Shown: one piece after another, positions 10,256 through 18,785 of the stretch
How the letters are laid out: the number at the start of each line of letters is the position of its first letter
Numbering within the stretch: position 1 is the stretch's first letter
Assembly (NCBI RefSeq): GCF_021026295.1
Contig: NZ_JAJNDA010000016.1
Location: forward strand, 62,001 to 126,000
Direction: 5' to 3'
DNA: 64,000 nt
Origin: Actinomycetospora soli
GTDB lineage: Bacteria > Actinomycetota > Actinomycetes > Mycobacteriales > Pseudonocardiaceae
The notes under the pieces: generated by a model
What the model saw: the letters and a program-made list of their open reading frames with translations, nothing else
The model's database searches: none
Told to the model about the DNA's origin: nothing
Made by a program: the position numbers and the translations under genes

Positions 10256-11191
10256 TCAGCTGCCGGCTTCGGCCCGGGAGCCGTATCCGCTGGTCGCGTA
10301 TCCCCCGGACCCGTTGCGGCTCGACCCGTCGGCCGGAGCCGCCGAGCCACGTCCCTCGAGGTCGCGGAGCTGCGACTCCAGGTAGGTCTTGAGCCGGGTG
10401 CGGTACTCGCGCTCGAACGTGCGCAGCTCGTCGATCTTCTTCTCGAGGCCGCTCTTCTGCTGCTCGATGAGGGTGATCGTCTCGTTGTGCTTGCGCTGCG
10501 CGTCGCGCTCGAGCGTCGAGGCCTTGTCACGGGCCTGCCGCTCCAGGGTCTCCGCCCGGGTGCGCGCGTCGTTGAGCATCGTCTCGGCGCGGCTGCGCGC
10601 CTCGTTGACCATGCTGTCCGACTTGGTGCGCGCCTCGGAGAGGAGCTGCTCGGACTTGGTCCGGGCGTCCGACAGCATGCCGTCCGCCTCGGACTTGGCC
10701 TCGGCGGTCAGCCGGTCGGCCATCTCCTGCGCGAGGCCGAGGACCTTCGCGGCCTGGACGTGGTGGTCACCCCCGCCCACGGGCGAGGGGTCGGCGCCGA
10801 AGGGCGGCGGCACGACCGACTGCTGCGGGGCGGGCTGGGCCACCGGCATCGGCTGCTGCACCGTGCGCGGCGCGTCCTCGACGGGACGCTGCTGCTGCTG
10901 CGGCTGCACCATCGTGGTGGCCGGAGCGGGCGGCTGCGACGGGCTGCTCGGCTGTGACGGGGCCTGCGCGGCCTTGCTACGGGCGTCGTCCAGATCGGCG
11001 TGGGCACTCGAGAGCTGCTGCTCGAGCTGCTCGACCTGCTCGCGGAGATCGTTGTTCTCCTCGATCAGACGCCCGAGCTCGGCCTCGACGAGGTCGAGGA
11101 ACGCATCGACCTCGTCCTCGTTGTAGCCCCGCTTGCCGATCGGCGGCTTGCTGAACGCGACGTTGTGGACGTCGGCAGGGGTCAGCGGCAT
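10256..11191 (-). CDS. wag31: DivIVA-family polar growth protein Wag31
   Basis: Cytoplasmic scaffold that binds curved membrane at poles and septa and directs cell wall synthesis. The 311 residues start with the conserved DivIVA N-terminus ([19 protein letters not shown], then [13 protein letters not shown]). A first coiled coil extends to about residue 65, a P/Q-rich linker covers 75-145, and a long C-terminal coiled coil covers about 155-275 with many A/E/R heptads ([15 protein letters not shown]). The tail is Ser/Gly rich. The ATG follows GAGGAG. It is separated from sepF by 385 bp rather than by yggT. Confidence 0.96.
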   Translation of the reverse strand: MPLTPADVHNVAFSKPPIGKRGYNEDEVDAFLDLVEAELGRLIEENNDLREQVEQLEQQLSSAHADLDDARSKAAQAPSQPSSPSQPPAPATTMVQPQQQQRPVEDAPRTVQQPMPVAQPAPQQSVVPPPFGADPSPVGGGDHHVQAAKVLGLAQEMADRLTAEAKSEADGMLSDARTKSEQLLSEARTKSDSMVNEARSRAETMLNDARTRAETLERQARDKASTLERDAQRKHNETITLIEQQKSGLEKKIDELRTFEREYRTRLKTYLESQLRDLEGRGSAAPADGSSRNGSGGYATSGYGSRAEAGS

Positions 11192-11287
11192 CGGATCTCC
11201 TCAAGCACTCCTCGGCTGCGGAACCCCAGGTACCTCGGGCTCTTCGAGCTCCGCGACACGCAGAGTATGACCTCTGCGAGCAGGTGA

Positions 11288-11293
11288 ACCATA
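11288..11293 (-). promoter_or_regulatory. Candidate -10 element for wag31
   Basis: The minus strand reads TATGGT, matching the TAnnnT core, about 95 bp upstream of the wag31 ATG. No clear -35 was found at 17 bp. The call rests on this element and on the hairpin next to the sepF stop, which together suggest that wag31 has its own promoter. Confidence 0.3.
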
Positions 11294-11558
11294 GTGGACA
11301 GGTCCAGGGATGCGCTGCGAACGACGCCCGATCGGTGACGGAGCGCCACGGATCATGCTCAGGCCACTCACACGCGTACCTCGCGACACGCCAGAGAGCG
11401 ATCGGCCGGACGGTGCGGAACCGCTCACCGACGTCGACCGGCCGTAGCGGCCGGACATCCCCTGCTCCACGCGGCACGGCTGGGCCGGTCGGACGCTCAC
11501 CGCCCTCGTCCGACCACCCACCGCAATCGCCTGGCGAGGTCTTGCCCGCTCTCAGATT

Positions 11559-11575
11559 CGGCTCAGGAAGAGCCG
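11559..11575 (-). terminator. Hairpin directly after the sepF stop
   Basis: A perfect 6-bp stem CGGCTC/GAGCCG with a 5-nt loop begins 1 base after the sepF TGA. No U tract follows, as is usual in high-GC actinobacteria. It is a plausible end or attenuation point of the ftsZ-sepF transcript. Confidence 0.45.
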
Positions 11576-11576
11576 C

Positions 11577-12551
11577 TCACGACGTCTCGGCGAACTTCCG
11601 TCGCTCGGTCGCCGAGACCTCGACGTTGGGCGGTGAGAGAAGGAACACGCGGTTCGTGACCTTCTCGATCGAGCCGCGCAGGGCGAAGGCGAGCCCCGCC
11701 GCGAAGTCGACGAGCCGCTTGGCGGCGGCGTCGTCCATCTCGGTGAGGTTCATGATCACCGGAATGCCGTCGCGGTAGCGCTCGCCGATCACGCGGGCCT
11801 CGTTGTAGCTGGTGGGGCGCAGCGTGGTGATCTCGGGGACGGCAGGGGTGTCGGTGCTCTTCGCCGGGGTCGCCTCGACGGCGCGGACCGGGCGGACGGG
11901 CTCCTCGGACAGCGCGAGGGCGGCGGCGCCCGACGCGCGCAGCGCCTCGGTGCCCGAGCCGCCGGCGGACGCGAGCGAGCCCGACAGCGAGCTCGCGGAC
12001 GACGAGGAGGAGGACGACGACGACCCCACGGCCGCGAGGGCACCCCCGCGCGAGCGCGAGGTGTGGTTCGGCCCGGTGTTCTGCTCCCAGCTACGACCCC
12101 GGGTGGTGGAGCGGACGGACACGTCGGCCTCCTCGTCACGGTCACCGGACGTCGTCCGGTCGTCGTCGGCGAGCCGCGGGAGCTCGCGCTCGGCGCGGCC
12201 CTCGGACTCGGGGTCCCGGGGGCGCGGGGTGCGGACCCGGTCGTCGGTCAGCGGCCGGTCGCGCTCGGGCGCGCCCCGCCGCTCGTAGCGGTCGTCGTAC
12301 CGGTCGGACTCGTAGCGGTCCCCGTAGGAGTCGTACCGCTCCTCGAAGCGGTCGGACTCGAAGCGCTCGGACTCGTACCGGTCGGCGTCGGGACGCCGCC
12401 GGCCGTACCGGTCCGCGGCGTAGCCGTCGTAGCGGTCACCGGCGCGGGAGGGGCGGTCGCCGTACGGGTCGTCGCTGTACCCGTCGTAGGCGTCCAACTC
12501 GTCCGCGGGCACCATGCCGAAGTACGCCTTCACCCGGTGCAGAGCGGTCAT
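11577..12551 (-). CDS. sepF: Cell division protein SepF with a long low-complexity insert
   Basis: Membrane-binding partner of FtsZ; in actinobacteria it is the main Z-ring anchor. The amphipathic N-terminus [15 protein letters not shown] and the C-terminal SepF domain are clear (last 85 residues: [48 protein letters not shown]). Between them lies an unusually long disordered region of about 200 residues with D/R/Y repeats and a run of nine serines. The total is 324 residues, versus roughly 150-220 in most relatives. The ATG at 12549-12551 was chosen by homology and a GGGGAGAGGG leader. It is the last gene of the ftsZ group. Confidence 0.95.
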   Translation of the reverse strand: MTALHRVKAYFGMVPADELDAYDGYSDDPYGDRPSRAGDRYDGYAADRYGRRRPDADRYESERFESDRFEERYDSYGDRYESDRYDDRYERRGAPERDRPLTDDRVRTPRPRDPESEGRAERELPRLADDDRTTSGDRDEEADVSVRSTTRGRSWEQNTGPNHTSRSRGGALAAVGSSSSSSSSSASSLSGSLASAGGSGTEALRASGAAALALSEEPVRPVRAVEATPAKSTDTPAVPEITTLRPTSYNEARVIGERYRDGIPVIMNLTEMDDAAAKRLVDFAAGLAFALRGSIEKVTNRVFLLSPPNVEVSATERRKFAETS

Positions 12552-12633
12552 GGCAGCCCTCTCCCCTTCACCGCCGACCGACCCGCGAGACAGCCGACTT
12601 ACATCCGTGTCATTCACTCACACGGAACGCTAG

Positions 12634-13374
12634 CTACCGGGTGCCGAGGAGCGCCGTTCCGACACGCACACACGTCGAACCGTGCTCGATCGCGGCCTCG
12701 AGATCGCCGGACATGCCTGCTGAGACGGTCCTCGCGTGGGGAAACGCCGTGCGCACCCGCTCGGCGACGGCCGCAAACGTGCCGAAGGCCTCTCCGGGGT
12801 CGGCGTCGCGCGGAGCCACCGTCATCACGCCGTCGAGGGACAGGTGGGCACTGCGTCCGACACGCTCGGCCAGCACCTCGACCTCGTCGACCACCACCCC
12901 GCCGCGGCCCTCGGCGCCGTCGAGGCTCACCTGCACCAGGACGTGCAGCGGTTCGGACCGCTCCCCCGCGTCGAGCGCGGCGCCCGCCGCGCGGTCGAGG
13001 GCGTCGACGAGCCTGGGCGAGTCGACCGAGTCCACCGCGTGCGCCCACCGCGCGAGCGAGCGCGCCTTGTTGCGCTGCAGCCGGCCCACGATCCGCCACC
13101 GTGCCGCCGCGTCGGGACGCAGGGCGGCGAGCTCGTCGGCCTTGGCCGCGCCCTCCTGCTCCTTGTTCTCCCCGAACTCGGCGAGGCCGAGGTCGACCAG
13201 GAGGGCGACGTCGGAGGCGGGCCAGGTCTTCGTGACGGCGAGCAGGCCCACCTCGGCCGGGTCGCGCCCGGCCGCGCGCGCCGCCGCGTCGATCCGACCG
13301 CGCACGTCGGCCAGCGCCCTCCGGAGCGTCTCGCGGCGCGCGTCCTCGGCCGGCTCGGTGTCGGGTCGGCTCAC
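12634..13374 (-). CDS. YggS/PLP-homeostasis family pyridoxal-phosphate-binding protein
   Basis: Binds pyridoxal 5'-phosphate and is thought to buffer free PLP; no catalysis is established. The 246 residues form an alanine racemase-like barrel, with the PLP lysine in LLAVTKTWP, the segment FGENKEQEG, RWRIVGRLQRNKA, and phosphate-binding residues in VSAGMSGDLEAAIEHGSTCVR(V)G. The GTG start overlaps the pgeF stop as GTGA. The ftsZ-pgeF-yggS-sepF order is conserved across actinobacteria and supports the call. Confidence 0.93.
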   Translation of the reverse strand: MSRPDTEPAEDARRETLRRALADVRGRIDAAARAAGRDPAEVGLLAVTKTWPASDVALLVDLGLAEFGENKEQEGAAKADELAALRPDAAARWRIVGRLQRNKARSLARWAHAVDSVDSPRLVDALDRAAGAALDAGERSEPLHVLVQVSLDGAEGRGGVVVDEVEVLAERVGRSAHLSLDGVMTVAPRDADPGEAFGTFAAVAERVRTAFPHARTVSAGMSGDLEAAIEHGSTCVRVGTALLGTR

Positions 13375-14090
13375 CGGCGGTCGTACTCCCACCAGACGAC
13401 CCCGGCGAGGCGGCCGGTCGGCCGGGTGCGGCGGTGGCTGAAGAGCTGGTCGTCCTCGAGCGTGCACCGCGAGTCGGCGTCCACCGCCGTCACCCCGTGC
13501 TCGCGCAGCTGGCGCACCAGCCCCGCGCGCAGATCCAGCGACGGCGTGCCGATCCGCGTGGTGCCCGCGCTGCCCGGCAGCGCGGCGTCCACCTCGTCGC
13601 GCATCGCGGCGGGGACCTCGTAGCACTGCCCGCACACCGACGGCCCCAGCAGGACGTCGACGCGCTCCCGCTCGGCGCCGAGCTTCTCCATCGTCGCGAG
13701 CGTGGCGGGCAGCACGCCCGCGGCAGCGCCCGTCCGGCCCGCGTGGGCCGCGGCCACCACGCCCGCCTCGGCGTCCGCGAGCAGCACCGGCACGCAGTCC
13801 GCGACGACGACGGCGAGCGCGAGCCGGGGCTCCTCGGTCACCAGCGCGTCCGCGGTGGGGATCTCCTGCTGCGGGCCCTCGACGACCGCCACGTCGGTGC
13901 CGTGGACCTGGTTCATCCACGCGACCCGGGACGGGTCGAGCCCGATGCCGCGGGCGAGCCGCTCGCGGTTCGCGGCGACCGCCGCCGGGTCGTCCCCGAC
14001 GTGGTCACCGAGATTGAAGGAGTCGTACGGGGGCCGCGACCGGCCGCCCGCACGCGTGGTCAGGACACGACGTACCCGCACGCCGCCCAT
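13371..14090 (-). CDS. pgeF: Multicopper polyphenol oxidase-like purine nucleoside phosphorylase (YfiH/PgeF)
   Basis: Members of this family are zinc enzymes acting on purine nucleosides, and some have been linked to peptidoglycan editing. The 239 residues hold the metal ligands in NQVHGTDVAV, VVADCVPVLLAD and VAAAHAGRTG. The SFNLGDHVGDDPAAVAANR segment is typical of the family. The ATG at 14088-14090 lies 19 bp after the ftsZ stop. The stop overlaps yggS. Confidence 0.92.
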   Translation of the reverse strand: MGGVRVRRVLTTRAGGRSRPPYDSFNLGDHVGDDPAAVAANRERLARGIGLDPSRVAWMNQVHGTDVAVVEGPQQEIPTADALVTEEPRLALAVVVADCVPVLLADAEAGVVAAAHAGRTGAAAGVLPATLATMEKLGAERERVDVLLGPSVCGQCYEVPAAMRDEVDAALPGSAGTTRIGTPSLDLRAGLVRQLREHGVTAVDADSRCTLEDDQLFSHRRTRPTGRLAGVVWWEYDRR

Positions 14091-14109
14091 CGTCTCAAGC
14101 CCGCTGGTG

Positions 14110-15369
14110 TCAGCGCATGAACGAGGGGACGTCCACGTCGTCGTCCTCGGCCTTCTTCGCCGGCTTCTCCGCCGCGGCGGGCTCCTTCTCCTCCGGGGTG
14201 CTCCCCTGCCGGGCCGCCTCGAGCTCCTCCGGCTTCGGCACCGGCGTCGCCGGCGTCGTCGGCGCCTGCGCGACGGCGGGCGGGATCACCGGCTGGGGCT
14301 GGCTCGGCGGCTGCGAGTGCCGCGGCCCCGAGTCGCCACCGGCGATCGGCCCGCGCCCGGGGCCGCTGCGCGCCGGCGGCTGCCCCAGGGCGCTCCCCGG
14401 CACGGACTTCGAGTGCGTCGGGGCGCCGGAGTCGAAGCCGGCGGCGATCACGGTCACCCGGACCTCGTCGCCGAGCGAGTCGTCGATCACCGTCCCGAAG
14501 ATGATGTTGGCGTCGGGGTGGGCGGCCTCCTGGACGAGCGAGGCGGCCTCGTTGATCTCGAACAGGCCGAGGTCCGAGCCGCCGGCGATGGAGAGCAGCA
14601 CGCCGTAGGCGCCGTCCATCGACGCCTCGAGCAGGGGCGAGTTGATCGCCTTGCCCGCGGCCTCGACGCTGCGGCCGTCACCGCGGGCCGACCCGATGCC
14701 CATGAGGGCGCTGCCGGCGCCGGACATGACGCTCTTGACGTCGGCGAAGTCGAGGTTGATCAGACCCGGCGTCGTGATGAGGTCGGTGATGCCCTGGACA
14801 CCGGAGAGGAGCACCTCGTCGGCGGACCGGAAGGCGTCCATGAGGGAGAGCGACACGTCGCCGAGCTGGAGCAGCCGGTCGTTCGGGATGACGATGAGCG
14901 TGTCGCACTCGTTGCGCAGCTCCTGGATCCCGTTCTCGGCCTGCGTGGCGCGGCGCTTGCCCTCGAACGAGAACGGGCGCGTCACGACACCGATGGTCAG
15001 GGCGCCGAGCTTGCGGGCGATGCCCGCGACGACGGGGGCGCCGCCGGTGCCCGTGCCGCCGCCCTCACCCGCCGTCACGAAGACCATGTCGGCCCCCTTG
15101 AGGACCTCCTCGATCTCCTCGGCGTGGTCCTCGGCCGCGCGGCGCCCCACGTCGGGGGCCGCGCCGGCGCCGAGCCCCCGGGTGAGCTCGCGCCCGACGT
15201 CGAGCTTGACGTCGGCGTCGGACATCAGCAGGGCCTGGGCGTCGGTGTTCACCGCGATGAACTCGACGCCCTTGAGGCCGACCTCGATCATGCGGTTGAC
15301 GGCGTTGACGCCGCCGCCACCGATGCCGACGACCTTGATCACGGCCAGGTAGTTGTGCGGGGGCGTCAT
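14110..15369 (-). CDS. ftsZ: Cell division GTPase FtsZ
   Basis: Tubulin homologue that forms the Z ring. Of 419 residues, the tubulin signature [10 protein letters not shown] is at 101-110, with the T7-loop region around [17 protein letters not shown] Pro-rich linker runs from about 320 to 400, and the acidic C-terminal peptide ends [11 protein letters not shown], which binds SepF/FtsW-type partners. The ATG at 15367-15369 was preferred over an upstream in-frame start because AAAGGCGG precedes it and the protein start [15 protein letters not shown] is conserved. A 255-bp gap with its own repeats separates it from the secreted-protein gene upstream, so it probably has its own promoter. Confidence 0.97.
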   Translation of the reverse strand: MTPPHNYLAVIKVVGIGGGGVNAVNRMIEVGLKGVEFIAVNTDAQALLMSDADVKLDVGRELTRGLGAGAAPDVGRRAAEDHAEEIEEVLKGADMVFVTAGEGGGTGTGGAPVVAGIARKLGALTIGVVTRPFSFEGKRRATQAENGIQELRNECDTLIVIPNDRLLQLGDVSLSLMDAFRSADEVLLSGVQGITDLITTPGLINLDFADVKSVMSGAGSALMGIGSARGDGRSVEAAGKAINSPLLEASMDGAYGVLLSIAGGSDLGLFEINEAASLVQEAAHPDANIIFGTVIDDSLGDEVRVTVIAAGFDSGAPTHSKSVPGSALGQPPARSGPGRGPIAGGDSGPRHSQPPSQPQPVIPPAVAQAPTTPATPVPKPEELEAARQGSTPEEKEPAAAEKPAKKAEDDDVDVPSFMR

Positions 15370-15421
15370 GGGACCGCCTTTCACTGCGGAGCTCGGCGAC
15401 ACCGGCCGACACGCGGGGCGA

Positions 15422-15462
15422 CCCTCGACCCTCGACCTCGAGTGGAGGTCTATGGTCGAGGG
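15422..15462. repeat. CCCTCGACC repeats in the ftsZ leader
   Basis: On the plus strand CCCTCGACC occurs twice, overlapping (15422-15430 and 15429-15437). Its reverse complement GGTCGAGGG lies at 15454-15462. The second copy and the inverse form a 9-bp stem with a 16-nt spacer, about 60-95 bp upstream of the ftsZ start. It could be an operator or an mRNA hairpin; no regulator is implied by the context. Confidence 0.5.
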
Positions 15463-15624
15463 CTCCCCGTTCCGGTGTCCGCGCGACCGTAGGCAGCCGA
15501 CACCGCGTGATGCACGCAGGCGCGCCGGGTGTGTCCCGCCTCGATGTCACCCGTCTGCCCCAACCGGTGCGAACTCTGGATGACGGGTCGAGACTTCCCG
15601 GCGCCGCGTCCCGGGTGAGCGGCC

Positions 15625-17130
15625 TCAGCCGGTCACGGACGCGTAGGACGACCCCAGCCTGGCGTCCGACAGCTCGTAGGTGCCGGTCTGGCCGATGCCG
15701 GTGTCGCGGTAGAGGCCGAGCTTCCAGTAGCTGTACATGCCGGGGTAGAGCGTGCCGCCCGGGGGCTTGAAGCCGGCGACGCGCTGCTGGCCGTCCAGCC
15801 ACGCGTCGACGAACCCCTTCGACGGGTCGGACGAGAACTTCACGTGCAGCACCACGGTGACGACCTTGCCGGTGACGGCCGGGCCGATCGTCTTGTCGAA
15901 GCTGCGCGACCCGCCGGGCCGGCCGAAGCCGCCGGAGAGGACGAAGTTGCCGTTGCCGATGCGCAGCTCGAGCGGCGGGCTGCCGGTCCCCTCGTTCTTG
16001 AACTGCGTGATGAGCTGCCAGGAGTTCGTCTGGACCGGGAAGCCGTCGGCGAGGCGCACCGAGAGCCGGATGTAGCGGTCCTGGCCCTCGGTGAAGTTGT
16101 CGACGTTCGGCTCGATCTCGGAGCGCTTGCCGCCGCCGGGCATGGTGAAGCGCAGCGCCTTGCGGCCGGGGAGGTCGGTCGCCGCGACGACGGTGGGCGT
16201 CTTCGCGCCGACCATGTTCCAGGGCGTGTCCTTGAACATGCCCAGGCCCTGCGCGGTGATGTTCGCGTCCCAGATCGCCTTCGGGGCCGGCGCGGGCGCC
16301 GGGGTGGTGCCCGACGCCGGGGTCGGCCGGATCGGGATGACGGTGGTGCTGGGCGGGGCGGTCGTCGTCGCGGGTGCCGAGGTCGTGGCCGGCGCCGAGG
16401 TCGTGGCCGGTGCCGACGTCGCGGCGGGCGCCGACGTCGTGGCCGGTGCCGACGTCGCGGCGGGCGCCGAGGTCGCCGGCACGGCCGCCGTGGTGCTCGG
16501 TGCCGCCGGGGCCGTGCCCGAGGCGGGCGCCGCGGCCGTGGTGGAGGTGGTGAGCCAGAGCCGTTCGACGGCGGGGCTGACCGCCCCGCTGCCCCCGAGC
16601 ATGACGATGCGCGCCTGGACCTGCGTGGTCAGGGCGGGCAGGACCGTGCGGGCGCCGTCCTTCGTCGGGAGCCACCGGCTCCACGTGCCGTCGGGCAGGA
16701 CGCCGCGGACGTCCACGCGGGCGGTGGTGCCGGGCGGCAGGTCGGCGGTGAGGGTCGGGGTGATCGCGTTCGTCGCGGCGGCGGGCCGGCGCGGCGGCAG
16801 GACCATGACGCCCTCGGAGCGCGCCTTGGCGGTGGAGGGCGTGACGAGCCGGATCGCGCCGTCGACGAGGCGCACGTTCACGTCGTCGCCGCCGGAGACG
16901 GCGAGCTCGGTGCCCCAGCTCTCGCCGGTGGGCACGGCGGTGGCGGAGGCGGCGAGTCCGACGACGGCGGCGAGCAGTGCCCCCGCACCCGCCGTCAGGA
17001 AGGCCCGGCGGCGGCGCCAGCCGCGGCGCTCGCGCTCCGCGGCGGCGGTCGAGGGCCGGGCGCCCGCCCCGGCGTGCGGGGAGAGCGGGCGGTCGGCGAG
17101 GGGATCGAGGAGCTCAGCAGGACGCGACAC
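15625..17130 (-). CDS. Secreted protein: shared N-terminal domain plus heparin-lyase-like C-terminal domain
   Basis: Probably exported and acting on or binding polysaccharide outside the cell. Of 501 residues, WRRRRAFLTAGAGALL near 38-53 resembles a Tat signal. Residues about 70-200 form a domain shared with the next gene (ESWGTELAV, VDVRGVLPDGTWSRW, ERLWL). A T/S/A/P-rich linker with SAPATT-type repeats runs from about 200 to 280. The last 210 residues resemble the concanavalin-fold polysaccharide lyase (heparin lyase I-like, PF14099) group: KRSEIEP, YIRLSVRLADGFP, SWQLITQFKNEG, PPLELRIGNG, YWKLGLYRD. The GTG start follows GGAGG. It overlaps the upstream gene by 17 bp. Catalytic activity is not proven. 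Confidence 0.82.
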   Translation of the reverse strand: MSRPAELLDPLADRPLSPHAGAGARPSTAAAERERRGWRRRRAFLTAGAGALLAAVVGLAASATAVPTGESWGTELAVSGGDDVNVRLVDGAIRLVTPSTAKARSEGVMVLPPRRPAAATNAITPTLTADLPPGTTARVDVRGVLPDGTWSRWLPTKDGARTVLPALTTQVQARIVMLGGSGAVSPAVERLWLTTSTTAAAPASGTAPAAPSTTAAVPATSAPAATSAPATTSAPAATSAPATTSAPATTSAPATTTAPPSTTVIPIRPTPASGTTPAPAPAPKAIWDANITAQGLGMFKDTPWNMVGAKTPTVVAATDLPGRKALRFTMPGGGKRSEIEPNVDNFTEGQDRYIRLSVRLADGFPVQTNSWQLITQFKNEGTGSPPLELRIGNGNFVLSGGFGRPGGSRSFDKTIGPAVTGKVVTVVLHVKFSSDPSKGFVDAWLDGQQRVAGFKPPGGTLYPGMYSYWKLGLYRDTGIGQTGTYELSDARLGSSYASVTG

Positions 17131-18472
17131 GGGGGGCCTCCACGGCGGCGGCGGGGACGTACTGCTGGGGACCGACCTGCAGCCACTGGCTGCTCGCGCC
17201 CTGCGAGCCGACGCGCGGCTGGCCCTGGGCGACGCAGGTGACGGCCATCCGGGCCCCGGCGGCGACGGCGCCGACGGAGGAGGAGGCGTCGGTCGGGGCG
17301 GAGCGCACGACGAGCGTCGGGGCGCCGGTGGGACGGGCGAGGGCGGAGGGACCGGTGCCGGTCCAGAGGTAGGTGACGGTGACCCAGCTGTTGTCCCGGA
17401 GCTGGAGGTCGTCGTAGTAGGTGCCGTCGGCGAGGTCGATGCCGGCGGGGTTGGCCACGCGGCGGCCGAAGCCGTCCTTGCCGCCGTTGTAGCCGCGCTG
17501 GAACGCGGCCTGGGCCTGCGGGAGCCCGAGCGTCAGGTCGCCCCACTGCTGGCGCCCGACGTTCCAGTAGTCGTCGCGGATGTTCCACGGACCGACGTCC
17601 CAGACCGGGGACCAGGCGCAGCGCCCGTTGGGGGCGCAGACCTTGACGGTGTAGTCGCCCTTGTCGCGGGGCGAGAGGCCGCGCCGCGAGGGCAGGGCGA
17701 CGAAGTGGTCGCGCGGGACGATCACGTGGCCGTTGGCGGTGGTGTTCCCGACGAGGCCGATGCGGGTGGCGAACACGCGGCTGGTGACGGGGGCGACCTT
17801 CGCCGGGGTGGGGGCGGCGGTCGGCACCGTGGGCGCCGTGGGCGCCGTGGTGGGCGCCGTCGTCGGCGCGGTGGTGGGCGCGGGCGCGGTGGTGGTCGGG
17901 GCGGGCGCCGGGGTGGTCCCGACCCGGTCGCCGGCGAGCCAGAGCCGCTGCAGCGCGGGGCTCGCGCCGAAGTCGCCCGCGACGAGCGTGACGCGCACCT
18001 GCAGGTCGTTCATGGCCTCGGACAGCCGTGCGGGGCCGCCGGGGCTCGCGGTGCTCCACTGGCTCCACGTGCCGTCGGCGCGGACCCCGCGCACGTCGAC
18101 GAGGACCTCGCCGCCGGGCGGGACGTCCGCGGTCACCGTGGCGGTGACGCGGTCGACCGGCGCCGACAGCCGGCGCGGCGAGAGCAGCAGCTCGCCCTCG
18201 TTGCGGGTGGAGCGGGCGCTCTGGGCCCGCACCACGCCGTCGGCGAGGCGGATCGCGCCCGCGGTCGCCACGACGTTGGTGTCGTCGGCGTTCTCGACGG
18301 CGAGCTCCGGCACCCAGGTCTCCCCGGGCTCCGAGGCCCGAGCCACGGGGGCGTGCCCGAGGGTGGCCCCCAGGATCGAGGCGGCCAGGAACGACACCGC
18401 CGCGGCGACCAGCACCCGGCGCACCCGTGGTGGCGCCGCACCCCCGGTGTCCCGGCCCGTCCTCATGCCCAT
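17114..18472 (-). CDS. Secreted protein: shared N-terminal domain, RlpA/expansin-like domain and SH3-like tail
   Basis: An exported wall-associated protein by inference. Of 452 residues, a signal peptide covers about 1-46 (VRRVLVAAAVSFLAASILG, cleavage near ARAS). Residues 50-185 match the N-terminal domain of the neighbouring gene (ETWVPELAV, VDVRGVRADGTWSQW, LQRLWLAG). A Thr/Pro/Ala linker covers about 190-230. The next 150 residues (VIVPRDHFVALPSR, WDVGPWNIRDDYW, ANPAGIDLADGTYYDDL) look like a double-psi beta-barrel of the RlpA/expansin kind, with a likely disulfide in VCAPNGRC. The end resembles bacterial SH3. The ATG at 18470-18472 is downstream of a strong hairpin. Enzyme activity is unknown. 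Confidence 0.82.
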   Translation of the reverse strand: MGMRTGRDTGGAAPPRVRRVLVAAAVSFLAASILGATLGHAPVARASEPGETWVPELAVENADDTNVVATAGAIRLADGVVRAQSARSTRNEGELLLSPRRLSAPVDRVTATVTADVPPGGEVLVDVRGVRADGTWSQWSTASPGGPARLSEAMNDLQVRVTLVAGDFGASPALQRLWLAGDRVGTTPAPAPTTTAPAPTTAPTTAPTTAPTAPTVPTAAPTPAKVAPVTSRVFATRIGLVGNTTANGHVIVPRDHFVALPSRRGLSPRDKGDYTVKVCAPNGRCAWSPVWDVGPWNIRDDYWNVGRQQWGDLTLGLPQAQAAFQRGYNGGKDGFGRRVANPAGIDLADGTYYDDLQLRDNSWVTVTYLWTGTGPSALARPTGAPTLVVRSAPTDASSSVGAVAAGARMAVTCVAQGQPRVGSQGASSQWLQVGPQQYVPAAAVEAPRVASC

Positions 18473-18785
18473 CGCGCTCGCACCTCTCCCACCGTCGTGA
18501 CGACGGGTGGGAGTTGACGCTGCGTGACACATCTGGGTCAAGCGAAACGCGTGGTGTGCACGTGAGTGATAACCAGAGTGGTGAAACCCGTTCGCGCAGG
18601 TCACACACCCTTCACGGGTCCCCCGGAGGGGTCACGGCCGCCACGGACGAGGGAGGCGGAGCCCCGGCCGCACACGCTCGGTGCCCGTCGGCCACCGGAG
18701 ACACGGTGACCGCGCGTGACACTTCGAGTGGTGATCGAGGGTTCGTCCGTCGCGGTCCGGAGGCGGCGCCGCCCGGGGCACCGTG
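18473..18785. other. 313-bp gene-free gap between ftsQ and the secreted-protein pair
   Basis: No gene was found. It contains the hairpin at 18486-18513 and AT-richer stretches such as the one at 18541-18600 that could hold a promoter (minus strand TTGACC near 18536-18541). I looked for a c-di-AMP riboswitch, which often precedes such wall hydrolases, and did not find its conserved core. Confidence 0.6.
18486..18513 (-). promoter_or_regulatory. 12-bp hairpin enclosing the probable ribosome-binding site of the 17114-18472 gene
   Basis: The arms pair over 12 bp with one bulged base and a 3-nt loop; the key stem is CTCCCAC/GTGGGAG plus CGTCG/CGACG. On the mRNA the 3' arm contains GGTGGGAG, which with the adjacent AGG is the only Shine-Dalgarno-like sequence before the ATG at 18472. 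The hairpin would hide it. Structure is seen; regulation is inferred. Confidence 0.55.

Larger units (their letters stand above)
11192..11576. other. 385-bp gene-free gap between sepF and wag31
   Basis: GC content is visibly lower than in the flanking genes. No reading frame encodes a hydrophobic protein of yggT size on either strand. It holds a hairpin next to the sepF stop and a candidate wag31 promoter, described separately. Otherwise nothing was recognised. Confidence 0.7.

Noticed and set aside
8205-10385. 726-codon plus-strand frame opposite the PQGQQ protein
   Set aside because: The translation is an L/R/G repeat mirror of the 15-bp minisatellite, with no start context; the minus frame has hydrophobic helices and a Cys/His motif.
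11201-11521. 106-codon minus-strand frame in the sepF-wag31 gap
   Set aside because: Low GC bias at third positions, no hydrophobic helices and no similarity to YggT; it runs through the putative promoter region.
18473-18785. c-di-AMP (ydaO-type) riboswitch before the RlpA-like gene
   Set aside because: The conserved core segments expected upstream of wall hydrolases could not be found; only a simple hairpin is visible.
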